A program made the position numbers and the translations under genes. The notes under the pieces were generated by a model that saw nothing but the letters and a program-made list of their open reading frames with translations, made no database searches and was not told the origin of the DNA. A stretch of DNA of 64,000 bases from Gramella sp. MT6 (lineage in GTDB: Bacteria > Bacteroidota > Bacteroidia > Flavobacteriales > Flavobacteriaceae). Each line of letters starts with the position of its first letter. Position 1 is the first letter of the stretch. Shown piece by piece: positions 17,769 through 26,974 of this stretch. The DNA lies in assembly GCF_019357415.1 (NCBI RefSeq), contig NZ_CP048410.1, positions 620,001-684,000 on the forward strand. Direction: 5' to 3'.

Positions 17769-19619
17769 ATGCGTCTTAGCCTATTGTATAATTTCCTTTT
17801 TATTAACAGGACTTACATTTTCCTGCTAATTGCCTTTATGCAATTATCAAATGTTTGCGTGAGCCAGAAGGACCAGAATAAAGCAGACAGCCTCGAAGTA
17901 ATTTACAATAACAGTCGTGAGGCCAGGAAAGACCTTGAAATCCTAAAGGACCTCGCAAAAAATTCTATGGACCCTTCAAAACAACTGAAGTACTCCAATG
18001 AACTATTAGCAACTGCACAGGAAAAAAACTCTCATGATTATCTGTTTATTGGGTATTTGCAAAAGGGCCATGCGCTTACCGCCAGAGGAGATTATAGTGA
18101 GGCTTTGGAAAATTTCTTTAAAGCTGCATCTGTAGCTGAAAACCAGAGTGAACTGGGTCTAATAAAAATTACGCTTGGAGACATTTATTCCCTTACACAG
18201 AACCACGACAGGGCTATAAAATATTACAATGAAGGCATCGAGATCATAAGGCAATCAAATGACTCCATACCTCTTGGCTCGGCACTGTTTAACGCTGGTG
18301 ATGAATACCTCAAGAACAAGCAGGTGGATAAAGCTATTATCTATCTAAAAGAAGCTGAGGAGATATTTAAGGGATTAAAGTATGATTATGGTATTGCCTA
18401 TTGTCTGGGTACTTTAGGCCTGGCTTATGCACAAATTGGCAGAAATGAAGAAGCGGAGGCAAATATTCAGCAGGCAATACAATTTCTGGAAAAGTATGAG
18501 GACTATTCTCCCATTTGTGAATTTCTCTCGGGCATGTCAGACATCTATGCGGAAAAAGGTAGGGATTCTACTGCCATCGAATTTGCTCTTTTAAGCAGGG
18601 ACCTTGCCAAAGCCTACGGATTCAAGAACGAGATAAGAGAGGCAAATTTAAGATTATCCCAGATCTATGAGAACAGGGGTAATCTTCTTGAAGCCTACAA
18701 ATATTATAAGGAGTATATAGTCTATAAGGACAGTGTAATGAATGTTTCTACCGCACAAAGTATGGCGGGACTTAGAGCTGACTATGAAGTAGCCCAGAAA
18801 CAGGCTGAAGTCGACCTCCTGAATGTACAACGTGAGAACCAGAAGCTGGTGGTAATATCTATCGCCATAGCCTCGTTTCTTGTTTGTCTTTTAGCTTTTG
18901 GATTATATCGCCGTAACAGGTTCATTAAAAGGACTAGCAAGATCATTGAAAAGGAAAGAAATCGGTCAGACCGTTTATTGTTGAATATTCTTCCGGAAGA
19001 AACCGCCAGAGAATTGAAAAAGAACGGACGGGTGAAAGCGAAAAAATTCGAATCGGTCACAGTACTTTTTGCCGATTTTAAAAGATTCACCCTGGTAGCC
19101 GAAAGATTACCCCCGGAACGGCTAATCAAGACCATAGATTACTATTTTTCTCAGTTCGACAGGATCATGGAGAAATATGGGATCGAAAAGATCAAGACCA
19201 TTGGTGATAGTTATATGGCGGCCAGCGGATTGCCTTTCCCCACTAATGACCACGCTTCTAAAATGCTTAAGGCTGCATTTGAAATGACCGAGTTTGTGAA
19301 GGAAACTAAGGAGAATTCATTATTTGATGATGCAGATTTTGAAGTTAGAATCGGTATAAACTCTGGTCCCGTAGTTGCGGGAGTGGTTGGGATCAAGAAA
19401 TTCGCTTACGATATATGGGGTGATACGGTCAATATAGCTGCCCGTATGGAATCACATTCTGAAATTAGAAGGATCAATATTTCTGAAAACACCTATGAAT
19501 TGATCAAAGACGAATTCCAGTGCGAATATCGCGGAGAGGTGGAAGTTAAGAACCAAAGGATCCTGAAAATGTATTTTGTGAATGGAGTAAAAGAAAGTAT
19601 TAAGAAGGAAGCAGTTTAA
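17769..19619 (+). CDS. TPR-linked class III adenylate cyclase, membrane bound
   Basis: A 616-residue receptor-type cyclase. It has an N-terminal export signal (to about residue 34), tetratricopeptide repeats over about residues 80-300, a short coiled coil, one membrane helix (about 353-372), then a cytoplasmic class III cyclase domain from about residue 425. All catalytic residues appear present: metal Asp in LFADFKRFT, KIKTIGDSYM (Lys for adenine and second metal Asp), YDIWGDTVN (Asp for adenine), and AARMES with the transition-state Arg. Lys and Asp at the base-selecting positions predict ATP to cAMP rather than GTP. It should work as a homodimer. The upstream gene ends 8 bases before it, so the pair forms an operon. 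Confidence 0.9.
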   Translation: MRLSLLYNFLFINRTYIFLLIAFMQLSNVCVSQKDQNKADSLEVIYNNSREARKDLEILKDLAKNSMDPSKQLKYSNELLATAQEKNSHDYLFIGYLQKGHALTARGDYSEALENFFKAASVAENQSELGLIKITLGDIYSLTQNHDRAIKYYNEGIEIIRQSNDSIPLGSALFNAGDEYLKNKQVDKAIIYLKEAEEIFKGLKYDYGIAYCLGTLGLAYAQIGRNEEAEANIQQAIQFLEKYEDYSPICEFLSGMSDIYAEKGRDSTAIEFALLSRDLAKAYGFKNEIREANLRLSQIYENRGNLLEAYKYYKEYIVYKDSVMNVSTAQSMAGLRADYEVAQKQAEVDLLNVQRENQKLVVISIAIASFLVCLLAFGLYRRNRFIKRTSKIIEKERNRSDRLLLNILPEETARELKKNGRVKAKKFESVTVLFADFKRFTLVAERLPPERLIKTIDYYFSQFDRIMEKYGIEKIKTIGDSYMAASGLPFPTNDHASKMLKAAFEMTEFVKETKENSLFDDADFEVRIGINSGPVVAGVVGIKKFAYDIWGDTVNIAARMESHSEIRRINISENTYELIKDEFQCEYRGEVEVKNQRILKMYFVNGVKESIKKEAV

Positions 19620-19676
19620 AAGCTCCCTGAAATTAGAACTTTTTCCTTATCTACCATAAATAAACTTGCTTCAGCG

Positions 19677-19862
19677 CTACTTGGATTTGATAGTCGATTT
19701 TTGCGGTGTGGGGCTCGATAAAAGCCTTCCGGTTATAAGCCATCCTACTCCAACCCCTATGAGCATTCCAGATAACAAATGTATGTCTATCCTATTGAAA
19801 AAATAACCGATTAAGACTCCGGTTATGATCATCCCTAATCCGCCGATCCTTACTTTATTCAT
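19677..19862 (-). CDS. Small two-helix membrane protein
   Basis: A 61-residue protein made of two glycine-rich hydrophobic helices (about 6-22 and 30-47) and a basic tail. The composition is clearly that of a membrane protein and the opposite strand shows no competing gene. No family is recognised. It stands alone between the cyclase gene and a DUF4440 lipoprotein. Confidence 0.6.
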   Translation of the reverse strand: MNKVRIGGLGMIITGVLIGYFFNRIDIHLLSGMLIGVGVGWLITGRLLSSPTPQKSTIKSK

Positions 19863-20106
19863 GATTTCTCATTTAAGGTCTCTGCATTAAAATGCGCGGT
19901 AGGGACTGCATGTGGTAGGCTAAGACCTGATTTGGACGATAAACTTAAGTATTTATTTGTAAAAAAATAAGACTAGGGATTACTTTTCGACGAACGACCT
20001 CATTTTGAAATTCTGAACCTAAATATTATAGTTTCAATTATCGAAATAAGTTCGGCTAATCTTTTCTCATCAAACGTTTTTGCCTAAAATACAATGAGCT
20101 TATTCA

Positions 20107-20550
20107 TTAATCCCACACATATTTCCAGGAACCATCTTTCTGGCGTTTCCAGACGGTATGAAATATACCTGTTGAAGTTTTCTTTTCTCCAGCGGAATCA
20201 ATAACTGTGTACTTATATTCCCCGTAAGTATAACCTAGATCACCCGCAGCTGAAACCTCAACAAAACTTGGCTCCCAGGACAAACTTACATTACTTTTGT
20301 CCTTACGCTCCTTATAATTTTCGGCAATTTCCTTTCTCCCTTTTATAAGCTTATTTTCCCTTAAAAGGACAGCATCTTCATCGGCATAGAATAAGAATGC
20401 TTCTGGAATCCCTTTCTCATCGGCCATTTGGGCAAAATCTTCTTCAGTTTGTATGATCTCTTTTTTCCATTTATCCACATCAGCTTTTTCACCTGAAGTA
20501 TTACATGAGACCAATAACAACACCACTAAAATTAATCTTAGAAACCTCAT
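20107..20550 (-). CDS. DUF4440/SnoaL-like lipoprotein
   Basis: The 147-residue product has a lipoprotein signal with Cys16 and a NTF2-like DUF4440 domain: an N-terminal helix with EEDFAQMADEKGIPEAFLFYADEDAV, then KGRKEIAENY, GDLGYTYGEYKY and a terminal TVWKRQKDGSWKYVWD. Such domains bind small molecules or act as simple enzymes; this one is probably a periplasmic or outer membrane protein of unknown role. It is the last of a minus-strand group starting with the M20 peptidase at 22847. Confidence 0.82.
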   Translation of the reverse strand: MRFLRLILVVLLLVSCNTSGEKADVDKWKKEIIQTEEDFAQMADEKGIPEAFLFYADEDAVLLRENKLIKGRKEIAENYKERKDKSNVSLSWEPSFVEVSAAGDLGYTYGEYKYTVIDSAGEKKTSTGIFHTVWKRQKDGSWKYVWD

Positions 20551-20584
20551 TACTTTCTGCTTTAAGTTTATGATCGAATAACTT

Positions 20585-21058
20585 TTACTTTGAATTTCTG
20601 GACCAGCTGACCTTTATAGCGGTAATTTTATCGGTCTCCAGTTTAATATCTCTATGCACATGAAACGCATTCTTTTTGTAGAACTCCAATGGTGACTTGT
20701 ATGCCTCCCTATTGTATTTAATATAATCTGCTGATGGGATAACCCATCCATTAAGTTCCGTTCTTTTTTGCCTTGCGAGATTGAGCAATTTGGTTCCATA
20801 ACCCTCTCCCTGGAATTTTGAATCAAGGATGGCAGCAAACCAACGCTCGCCATCCCGTAGGAAATCAAAATACCAACCTATCAAATGCTCATTTTCATCC
20901 AGAAGAATAATATGGTACTGATCCTTCAACTCATTCAAATAGTCTTGGAACTTCTCCAAATTTTCATAAACAAGATTTCGTGGATATTCATTATTCCACA
21001 ATTTCAGGATCTCACGTTTATTTTTCTGAGATAAAGAATTAAGCTCCACGAATTTCAA
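20585..21058 (-). CDS. GNAT family N-acetyltransferase
   Basis: The 157-residue protein has the acetyl-CoA-binding motif A as FQGEGYGTKLLNLA (Q-x-x-G-x-G) near residue 82, and a final beta strand region with FYKKNAFHV. It is a cytoplasmic acetyltransferase with an unknown acceptor. It lies 25 bases downstream of an SRPBCC gene on the same strand. Confidence 0.82.
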   Translation of the reverse strand: MKFVELNSLSQKNKREILKLWNNEYPRNLVYENLEKFQDYLNELKDQYHIILLDENEHLIGWYFDFLRDGERWFAAILDSKFQGEGYGTKLLNLARQKRTELNGWVIPSADYIKYNREAYKSPLEFYKKNAFHVHRDIKLETDKITAIKVSWSRNSK

Positions 21059-21083
21059 TTTGCCATTTAGATTTTTTAAACCA

Positions 21084-21512
21084 TTAATTGGTTAACAAGG
21101 AATATTTCTTGAAGTTATCCAGGATCGCCTGCCATCCCTGCCTTTGTAATTCAATTGAATTCTGGTTCTCTGCCTCAAAAGTCTCAATGATCTTTACTCC
21201 TGACTCCTGCGATTTAAATTCTATTTGAACCAGCCTGCCGTCATCCATTTTATACCTGATCAATTCATTTGGAACTATTTCCAGGTAGATTCCGGAAAAA
21301 TCAAATCCGGCACTGCCGTCCTTAGCTTCCATATGCCAGTTAAATTTACCTCCTGGTTTTAGATCATTTTCTGCAGCCGGACATTGCCAATCATCACTGG
21401 CGAAATTCCAGTGAGTAATATGTGCTGGGGAAGTCCAGAGTTCCCAAACTTTTTCAGGGGATAGATCAATTTCAGTAGAAACGGTAACATTAGTTTTCCC
21501 AGATTTTTCCAT
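21084..21512 (-). CDS. SRPBCC (AHSA1-like) domain protein
   Basis: A 142-residue single-domain START/AHSA1-type protein: the N-terminal strand TVSTEIDLSPEKVWELWTSPAHITHW, the characteristic GGKFNWHMEA, and the C-terminal helix QGWQAILDNFKKY. The family has a deep ligand pocket; members are stress-related or of unknown function. It follows the M20 peptidase gene by 21 bases and precedes the GNAT gene, so these are likely co-transcribed. Confidence 0.85.
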   Translation of the reverse strand: MEKSGKTNVTVSTEIDLSPEKVWELWTSPAHITHWNFASDDWQCPAAENDLKPGGKFNWHMEAKDGSAGFDFSGIYLEIVPNELIRYKMDDGRLVQIEFKSQESGVKIIETFEAENQNSIELQRQGWQAILDNFKKYSLLTN

Positions 21513-21533
21513 AATCTTGTTTTTAAGTGGTTT

Positions 21534-22847
21534 CTAATCCTTGAAATTTTTCATTCTTGAAAGTCGGTACATTAGTATTGCAGCTCTTTTCGCCTGTACC
21601 GCTACCTTATTAATATTTCCGGTTTCCTCAACGGTATGATTATCGGCTCCGCTTAATCCAAGGCCATCTACAGCCATACTAACATGACCGGCAGTAAATG
21701 AAATATCGGCTGCACCTGCATTTCTTGGATCAACGGCATAAACTTCTCCATATCCCAGGTCCTGACTTATTTGATCATAATACTCCAGCAGGGTTTCAGA
21801 GCCGGTTGTTTTTCCGAAGGGAGGATATCCACCATCATCAAAGCTAATCTGTGCACTGGTTTGAGGATAATTTTCTGAAACGATCTTTTTCATGGTCTCT
21901 TTAGCCCTCTCCAGCTGCTCCAGGGAAACTGCTCTAAGGTCACCTCTAACCAGAGCTTTTTCTGGAACTACATTTGTTTTACCGAAGGCCGAGCCACCCA
22001 TCCCATCTTCCTGCAGGTCTATTGAAGTACCTCCTAAAATAAAACCTGGATTAAAAGTAAGATTCTCTTCTGTAGAAAGCTTCTCGTAAAATTCGGTCAG
22101 GATTCTGGAAATCTCATAAATAGCACCGTTACCTACTCTTTCTGTAAAAATCTGGGAAGAATGCGCAGGATTTCCAGTCGTTTCCAGCTTCCAGCTCGTA
22201 GACCCTCTTCTTGCAATAACTATAGTTTCTTCCTTCCCATCGCCATTCTCAAAACCAAGAGCAACGTCTGCCCATTTAGCTGCATCTACCAGTTCCTTTT
22301 TAGAAAGTTTCAGGGGACTTCCGCTTTTTTCTTCGTCTCCGGTCATCACGATTTCTATAGACATATCATCTAAAAGACCTGCATCTTTTAAGGCCTGCAT
22401 TGCCAGGATAATGATCACATCTCCACCTTTCATATCTCCAACACCGGGACCTTTCATTACCGAATCATTGACCTTACTGGCTTTTTGAAACGGACTATCA
22501 AGTTCAAAAACCGTATCCAAATGGCCTATTAAAAGTAATTTCAAACCAGGTTTTCCCTTATGTGTAGCCACCAGATGTCCCGCTCTTCCATAAGCGTCAC
22601 CAGAAGTAAGCCTGGTTTCAAATCCAAGTTTATCCAGTTCTGTTTTGAACAATCTTCCAACCTCCCGAACGCCTTCAAAATTCATCGTCCCGCTATTGAT
22701 ATTAACGGCATTAGTCAACAACTCAAGGGCTGCATCCTCATGCTTATTAACAGATTCAACGATCTTTTTTTCCTTTTTGTGCAATTGTGAATATGAAAAA
22801 ATAGGCGACAATAAAAGCACTGAAACAATTATGGATCTAAAAACCAT
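21534..22847 (-). CDS. Secreted M20 peptidase, carboxypeptidase G2-like
   Basis: The 437-residue protein has a signal peptide (about 20 residues, ending SYSQ) and an M20 catalytic core with a dimerisation domain: LLIGHLDTVFE, GPGVGDMKGG, the acid pair in MTGDEEKSGSP, ENGDG, and a C-terminal SGADNHTVEETG carrying the last ligand His. It resembles glutamate carboxypeptidase (CPG2) proteins and should act in the periplasm; the substrate is not certain. It heads a minus-strand group that continues to 20107. Confidence 0.85.
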   Translation of the reverse strand: MVFRSIIVSVLLLSPIFSYSQLHKKEKKIVESVNKHEDAALELLTNAVNINSGTMNFEGVREVGRLFKTELDKLGFETRLTSGDAYGRAGHLVATHKGKPGLKLLLIGHLDTVFELDSPFQKASKVNDSVMKGPGVGDMKGGDVIIILAMQALKDAGLLDDMSIEIVMTGDEEKSGSPLKLSKKELVDAAKWADVALGFENGDGKEETIVIARRGSTSWKLETTGNPAHSSQIFTERVGNGAIYEISRILTEFYEKLSTEENLTFNPGFILGGTSIDLQEDGMGGSAFGKTNVVPEKALVRGDLRAVSLEQLERAKETMKKIVSENYPQTSAQISFDDGGYPPFGKTTGSETLLEYYDQISQDLGYGEVYAVDPRNAGAADISFTAGHVSMAVDGLGLSGADNHTVEETGNINKVAVQAKRAAILMYRLSRMKNFKD

Positions 22848-22971
22848 GTATCCTAATTTTAAAATTAAAGTTGAATCCTAAATTACAAAAAGAAAAGGTC
22901 AACTTGTTGAAGCCTCAAAGGCAATTTTAAAAGAAGAAAAGGATCGTAAATATCAGGAAGCAGTTACAAGA

Positions 22972-23994
22972 TTATGAGATTGATCCTTTGGCAATTGTCT
23001 CGATATATTGCTTAAAATCATGCTTATCATCCACGTGAAATGCCAGGGTGGTAAATTTGCTTTTCCTCCCATAAAGGCCCGTCAAAGTGTATTCCTTATT
23101 TAGGTGAAGAATTAGATTATGGCTTTCAAGGGAACCGAGAAAGGAAAGTTTCTTTGTCTCAGAATTAAGCTCTATATCTTTAGCGGAAATTTCTATTGAC
23201 CTAATATCCTTCAGATCTACTACGGCTTCATTCATGATCCCATACCTAAGATATAATTCTCCATCTTCAATAATAATTGGCCTTTTAGACATAGAACGGA
23301 GAAAACCCAATATTTGAATTATAGAATATAAACTAAGAAAAGTGAGGATCCATGCTATTAAACCATTCCACATTGCTAATAGAATGTGTAGTACTATAGT
23401 TTCAATAGTTATTAGAAAGATCAAAACCGCCAAAAGTGAGATGGAACCGCTGTCCTTATGATAATGAAATTCATTGGCTTTAAACTCCCTTCTTTTCCAG
23501 TTAACAAAGCCATAATAGAAAACAGCAATTTCAGTAACAAAAGGGATCACCAATGGTTTAGGAAGAATTTCTTTGCAGGTTATTTTCAGAATACTATAAA
23601 AGTCTCTATTTATCTTTTTATTCAGTTTAAAACTTTGAAAAGCCTTGCGAACATTATAAATAATATAACCTAGTACAGAAAGTTCCAAAACCGGCAAAGC
23701 CCAGTTTTTAAAGAGATCCAGGTAATATTGATGTTCTCCCGGAATTATAGTTTTTCCTACAATGAGACCTAAGACCAGCAATGGTATGATGGTGGTTTTT
23801 GGTATTTGTGTATTTCTAATAAGAATCAAATAGACCAAGGGAATGATCAACAGTAGATCTATGCTTATACCTATTGAAAGAAGCCTGGTATTCTCTCTGA
23901 ATTCTGAACTCGTAGTGAGGAGCGCCAGGGCCGCGATCATAAATATAGGTAGCCCAAAAACCAGGTAGTTATAAGTAAGTTTTGAACGAAACAT
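22972..23994 (-). CDS. Polytopic membrane protein with PH-like tail
   Basis: A 340-residue protein with about seven hydrophobic segments, in two blocks (residues 10-125 and 150-225), followed by a soluble C-terminal region of about 110 residues (IIIEDGELYLRYG, DLKDIRSIEIS, FHVDDKHDFKQYI) that looks like a bacterial PH domain. No named family is recognised. A possible role is in the envelope, but nothing nearby points to a pathway. Confidence 0.65.
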   Translation of the reverse strand: MFRSKLTYNYLVFGLPIFMIAALALLTTSSEFRENTRLLSIGISIDLLLIIPLVYLILIRNTQIPKTTIIPLLVLGLIVGKTIIPGEHQYYLDLFKNWALPVLELSVLGYIIYNVRKAFQSFKLNKKINRDFYSILKITCKEILPKPLVIPFVTEIAVFYYGFVNWKRREFKANEFHYHKDSGSISLLAVLIFLITIETIVLHILLAMWNGLIAWILTFLSLYSIIQILGFLRSMSKRPIIIEDGELYLRYGIMNEAVVDLKDIRSIEISAKDIELNSETKKLSFLGSLESHNLILHLNKEYTLTGLYGRKSKFTTLAFHVDDKHDFKQYIETIAKGSIS

Positions 23995-24062
23995 ATTTTC
24001 TTACTAATTGATCTTCTATAAATAAGACGTTCAAAAGCGAAAGTGTTACAAATAAATTATCA

Positions 24063-24950
24063 CTATCTGATAGGTTTGTCCTTCATGAACTCATCTATAT
24101 AAGTGGCGATCTCTTCTCCTTTCTCCTCCTGCAAAAAATGACCTGCGCCTTTAATAATTAACGGCTCTTTACCTACCGAACCGGGAATAAGATTAAAAAA
24201 GAATTTTTCAAGTCCGCTGAAAACAGGATCTCTATCTGAAAACATTATAAGGGCAGGTTTTTGCCATTTTGAAAGAACTTTTCTGGCCTTGATCATTCTA
24301 TCCACACCTTCATCATCGGGATGCGATGGCACCAACTGAGGAAAGGCTTTTGCGGCATCTTTATACTTTCTGGCCGGAAAGGGGCAGTCATAAGCCTTTC
24401 TAACCTCTTTCGCGATCTTACCAAAACTTGCAAATTTCACGATCCTGCCTGCCGATAGCCATGGATGGTAGCGTGCATACAATTGCCACAATTGGAAATA
24501 CCAGGGTAATTTTTTCCCTTTTGGTAGAAAAGTGTTTAAAATCACCACTCTTTTAAATTTCTCAGGATACTCCCCTAAAAGACTTAAACCCAATAATCCA
24601 CCCCAATCCTGAACTATCAGGGTTATATCGTTCTAATCAAGTTTATCGATAAAATTTTTAAGTGCCTTAAAATGAAGATCAAAAGTATAGTTCTTCGACC
24701 CCACTATCTTATCAGACTTACCAAAGCCGATCATATCTGGAGCAATAAAACGATAATCCTTTAAGACAGGAATAAATTTTCTGTAAAGGTAAGACCAGGT
24801 AGGTTCACCATGAAGCGCCAGGATCACCTCTCCCTCCCCCTCATCTATATAATGCATGTCCAGGGTTCCAAAACTTACATAATTCTCCTTGTATGGAAAA
24901 TCGGGAATAGATTTGAATCTTTCAGTGTCTGTTTTGAGTACTTCCATCAT
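24063..24950 (-). pseudogene. Haloalkane dehalogenase interrupted by one in-frame TAG
   Basis: One reading frame of 296 codons encodes an alpha/beta hydrolase of the haloalkane dehalogenase type but is cut by a single TAG at 24633-24635. Before the stop are HGEPTWSYLYRKF and APDMIGFGKSDK; directly after come VQDWGG (nucleophile Asp), FSDRDPVF and GAGHFLQEE (catalytic His). The reading frame does not shift. The stop sits at FIDKLD-stop-NDITLIVQDWGG, where one base change from a leucine codon would explain it. The ATG at 24590 region could start only a fragment. The gene is either recently inactivated, read through, or the base is a sequence error; all catalytic residues lie in the downstream part. 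Confidence 0.85.
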
Positions 24951-25106
24951 TTATTCAAATTAATTATCACCAAATCTAAAGACTAGATAGAATGGGAATT
25001 TTCAAAGGAATTTTACTCAAGTTAATCATTTATCCTGAAAAGGATAGCCCGGAATAAGATCGAAGTATTTAAGATTTCAGTTTCAGGAAAAGAATAAATA
25101 ATTGAT

Positions 25107-25733
25107 CTAATCCTCATTCAATAATTCCTGGAATTTTTCAATATATAAACCTACATGGTAACCATCCATCAGGGCATGATGAACGTGAATGGAAACCGGC
25201 ATTATAAGTTTCCAATTCTCTTGGGTCAACTTCCCGAAAGATATTTTTGGACAGCTGTCTTCATTTGAATAACTTCTAGAATGCGACAGGGAGGAAAATT
25301 TTATCCATGGTATCGCTGAATAATGAATTTCATTCTGGCGAACCTCCTCCAGCATTAAACCGCTACCCGAACGTATTCTCGAAATTTCCATTTCGGCATT
25401 CTCAATAAAATTTGAAAGCTCTTCATCATAAATAATATGGGAAAAGCCAAAAGTATGATCGGGACGGCTAATGGTAGCCGCTGCATTGATCTTATCGTAG
25501 ACATACACCTTATCTCCTTCTATCCTGTATCTGAAATTTTCTATGGAATTCACAGCTTTAGTAGACAGGTAGAGATAATAAAGAAAAAAGGAAATATTCT
25601 CCTTTTTACATTTCTCGTACGCAATACTGCAATCTACCTCTACCGTTAGACCGAAAAAGGGTTCTTCAAAATTTAAAAAAAATTGAAAATGTTCCTTTCT
25701 GTTCCAGCTTGCGATATCTAGTTCGGTCTTCAT
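25107..25733 (-). CDS. Chloramphenicol acetyltransferase-like (CAT) protein
   Basis: The 208-residue protein is of the CAT fold, with the catalytic signature HVHHALMDGYHVG near its C-terminus (HHxxxDG), FLYYLYLSTKAVN near residue 55, and SALPW-like SAIPWIKF. CAT family proteins form trimers and acetylate hydroxyl groups of an acceptor with acetyl-CoA; many family members in genomes are not resistance enzymes, and here no transfer signature supports resistance. The start at 25733 (MKTELDIASWNRKEHF) fits the family better than an upstream codon at 25766. Confidence 0.82.
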   Translation of the reverse strand: MKTELDIASWNRKEHFQFFLNFEEPFFGLTVEVDCSIAYEKCKKENISFFLYYLYLSTKAVNSIENFRYRIEGDKVYVYDKINAAATISRPDHTFGFSHIIYDEELSNFIENAEMEISRIRSGSGLMLEEVRQNEIHYSAIPWIKFSSLSHSRSYSNEDSCPKISFGKLTQENWKLIMPVSIHVHHALMDGYHVGLYIEKFQELLNED

Positions 25734-25855
25734 AAACGCCTGATTTCTGTTTTCTTCAGACCGCAAAATTATTGTTTTTCGCAGACAAGATTCAGAAAAT
25801 ACGCTATTAAAATGTTAACCTGAAAAAGGTTTTAATGTCGGTCTAAGTCTAATTT

Positions 25856-26743
25856 TTAAGAACGGATATAGGTTTTAGTGACCTCTTTTCCATCTCCGTA
25901 TGAAACCGATTGTTTGAGAACGACTTCGCCTTCGGGTTTTAGTTCAAAATCCAGCTTTTCATACATTCCGTCTGGCAGGCCGCCATATTCAAAAGAGTTC
26001 TTTCCGGTGTAAACAAATACTTTCCCGAAAACTTCATTTTTCACCCATAGATCTCCATCTTTGGAAAAGTACTCTCTCACCTCCCCTGTATCTATATTCT
26101 TATACTTTCCAACCAGACTATTCAATGCAGCATCGGTTGGCTTCAGTTTATCGTTCATATTGCAGTCGAAGACAATTTTATGAACATCCTCTTCTTTCTG
26201 CAATTTCAGGATGCGGTTTTTTGCCTTAGGACTAATGGTAGAACGATCTTTATCCAGGTACTTATCCCCTTCAAAATAGATCTGTGTGATCAGGCTTTGA
26301 TATCCGGGAGCTGAAAACATCATATGAAAATGTGCAGGCCTTATCTCTCCTCCGCCAGCGTCATAAGGAACTGGCATTTGGGTTAAAAATTTATAATTCC
26401 CATCTTCATCGCAATAAGTGGTACCTCTATATCTAAACTCTTCGCTCTCATTATCATAAACTTCATCATTGGAGCAATGCCACAATTCTACCTTTGCTCT
26501 GGCATAAGGAGTGCTGCAATCTTTATGTCTCACTTTCCCTGAAAGTTCAATGACCGCTCCCGGCATACCTTTGATAATAAGATTTTCTCTAACAGGGCTA
26601 TCCGGGCGGTAAAAAGGTCCTAAAATATCTGAAGTAGTTTCACAATCCCCCACATAATTTTCACCATTAAAGCTGATAAAGCCTGATGTTGAGATTGCAA
26701 TGATACTGAGTCCGGTAAGTTTAGTAAATTCTCTGCGTTTCAT
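25856..26743 (-). CDS. Intradiol ring-cleavage dioxygenase-like secreted protein
   Basis: A 295-residue protein with an N-terminal export signal that begins KRREFTKL (Tat-like twin Arg). The central part matches the intradiol dioxygenase fold: GPFYRPDSPVRENL, ELWHCSND, then TQMPVPYDAGGGEIRPAHFHMMF. The residues expected to hold Fe(III) are Tyr in EVYDN, Tyr in VPY and the two His of HFH. The C-terminal 80 residues are an added beta-rich domain resembling DUF3471. No aromatic-degradation genes are nearby, so the substrate is unknown. Confidence in the fold is high, in the activity moderate. Confidence 0.82.
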   Translation of the reverse strand: MKRREFTKLTGLSIIAISTSGFISFNGENYVGDCETTSDILGPFYRPDSPVRENLIIKGMPGAVIELSGKVRHKDCSTPYARAKVELWHCSNDEVYDNESEEFRYRGTTYCDEDGNYKFLTQMPVPYDAGGGEIRPAHFHMMFSAPGYQSLITQIYFEGDKYLDKDRSTISPKAKNRILKLQKEEDVHKIVFDCNMNDKLKPTDAALNSLVGKYKNIDTGEVREYFSKDGDLWVKNEVFGKVFVYTGKNSFEYGGLPDGMYEKLDFELKPEGEVVLKQSVSYGDGKEVTKTYIRS

Positions 26744-26974
26744 TTTAACTGATCTTTATATTAATAAAATGATCACCAGATAAGTAGAGAAAATTTCAAC
26801 AACAGTTGAATAAATGGAGATCTTAAATTTACGACAAAATATATTAGCGTATCCTCAATTGCAGGAATTGGTAGAAACTGGAAAACAGATCAATTAGAAC
26901 TCCTCTTTGCATTCAAAAAATACTTCCATCGAATCTGAAGATAAATAAGTATTTTGCATATCAAATTCGATTAT

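Noticed and set aside
24633..24635. The TAG as a pyrrolysine or other recoding site
   Set aside because: There is no tRNA or enzyme for it in the window and the family has Leu-like residues there; a mutation is simpler.
25107..25733. Antibiotic resistance gene
   Set aside because: The CAT-like motif is present, but there is no mobile element or transfer sign and chromosomal CAT-fold proteins are common.
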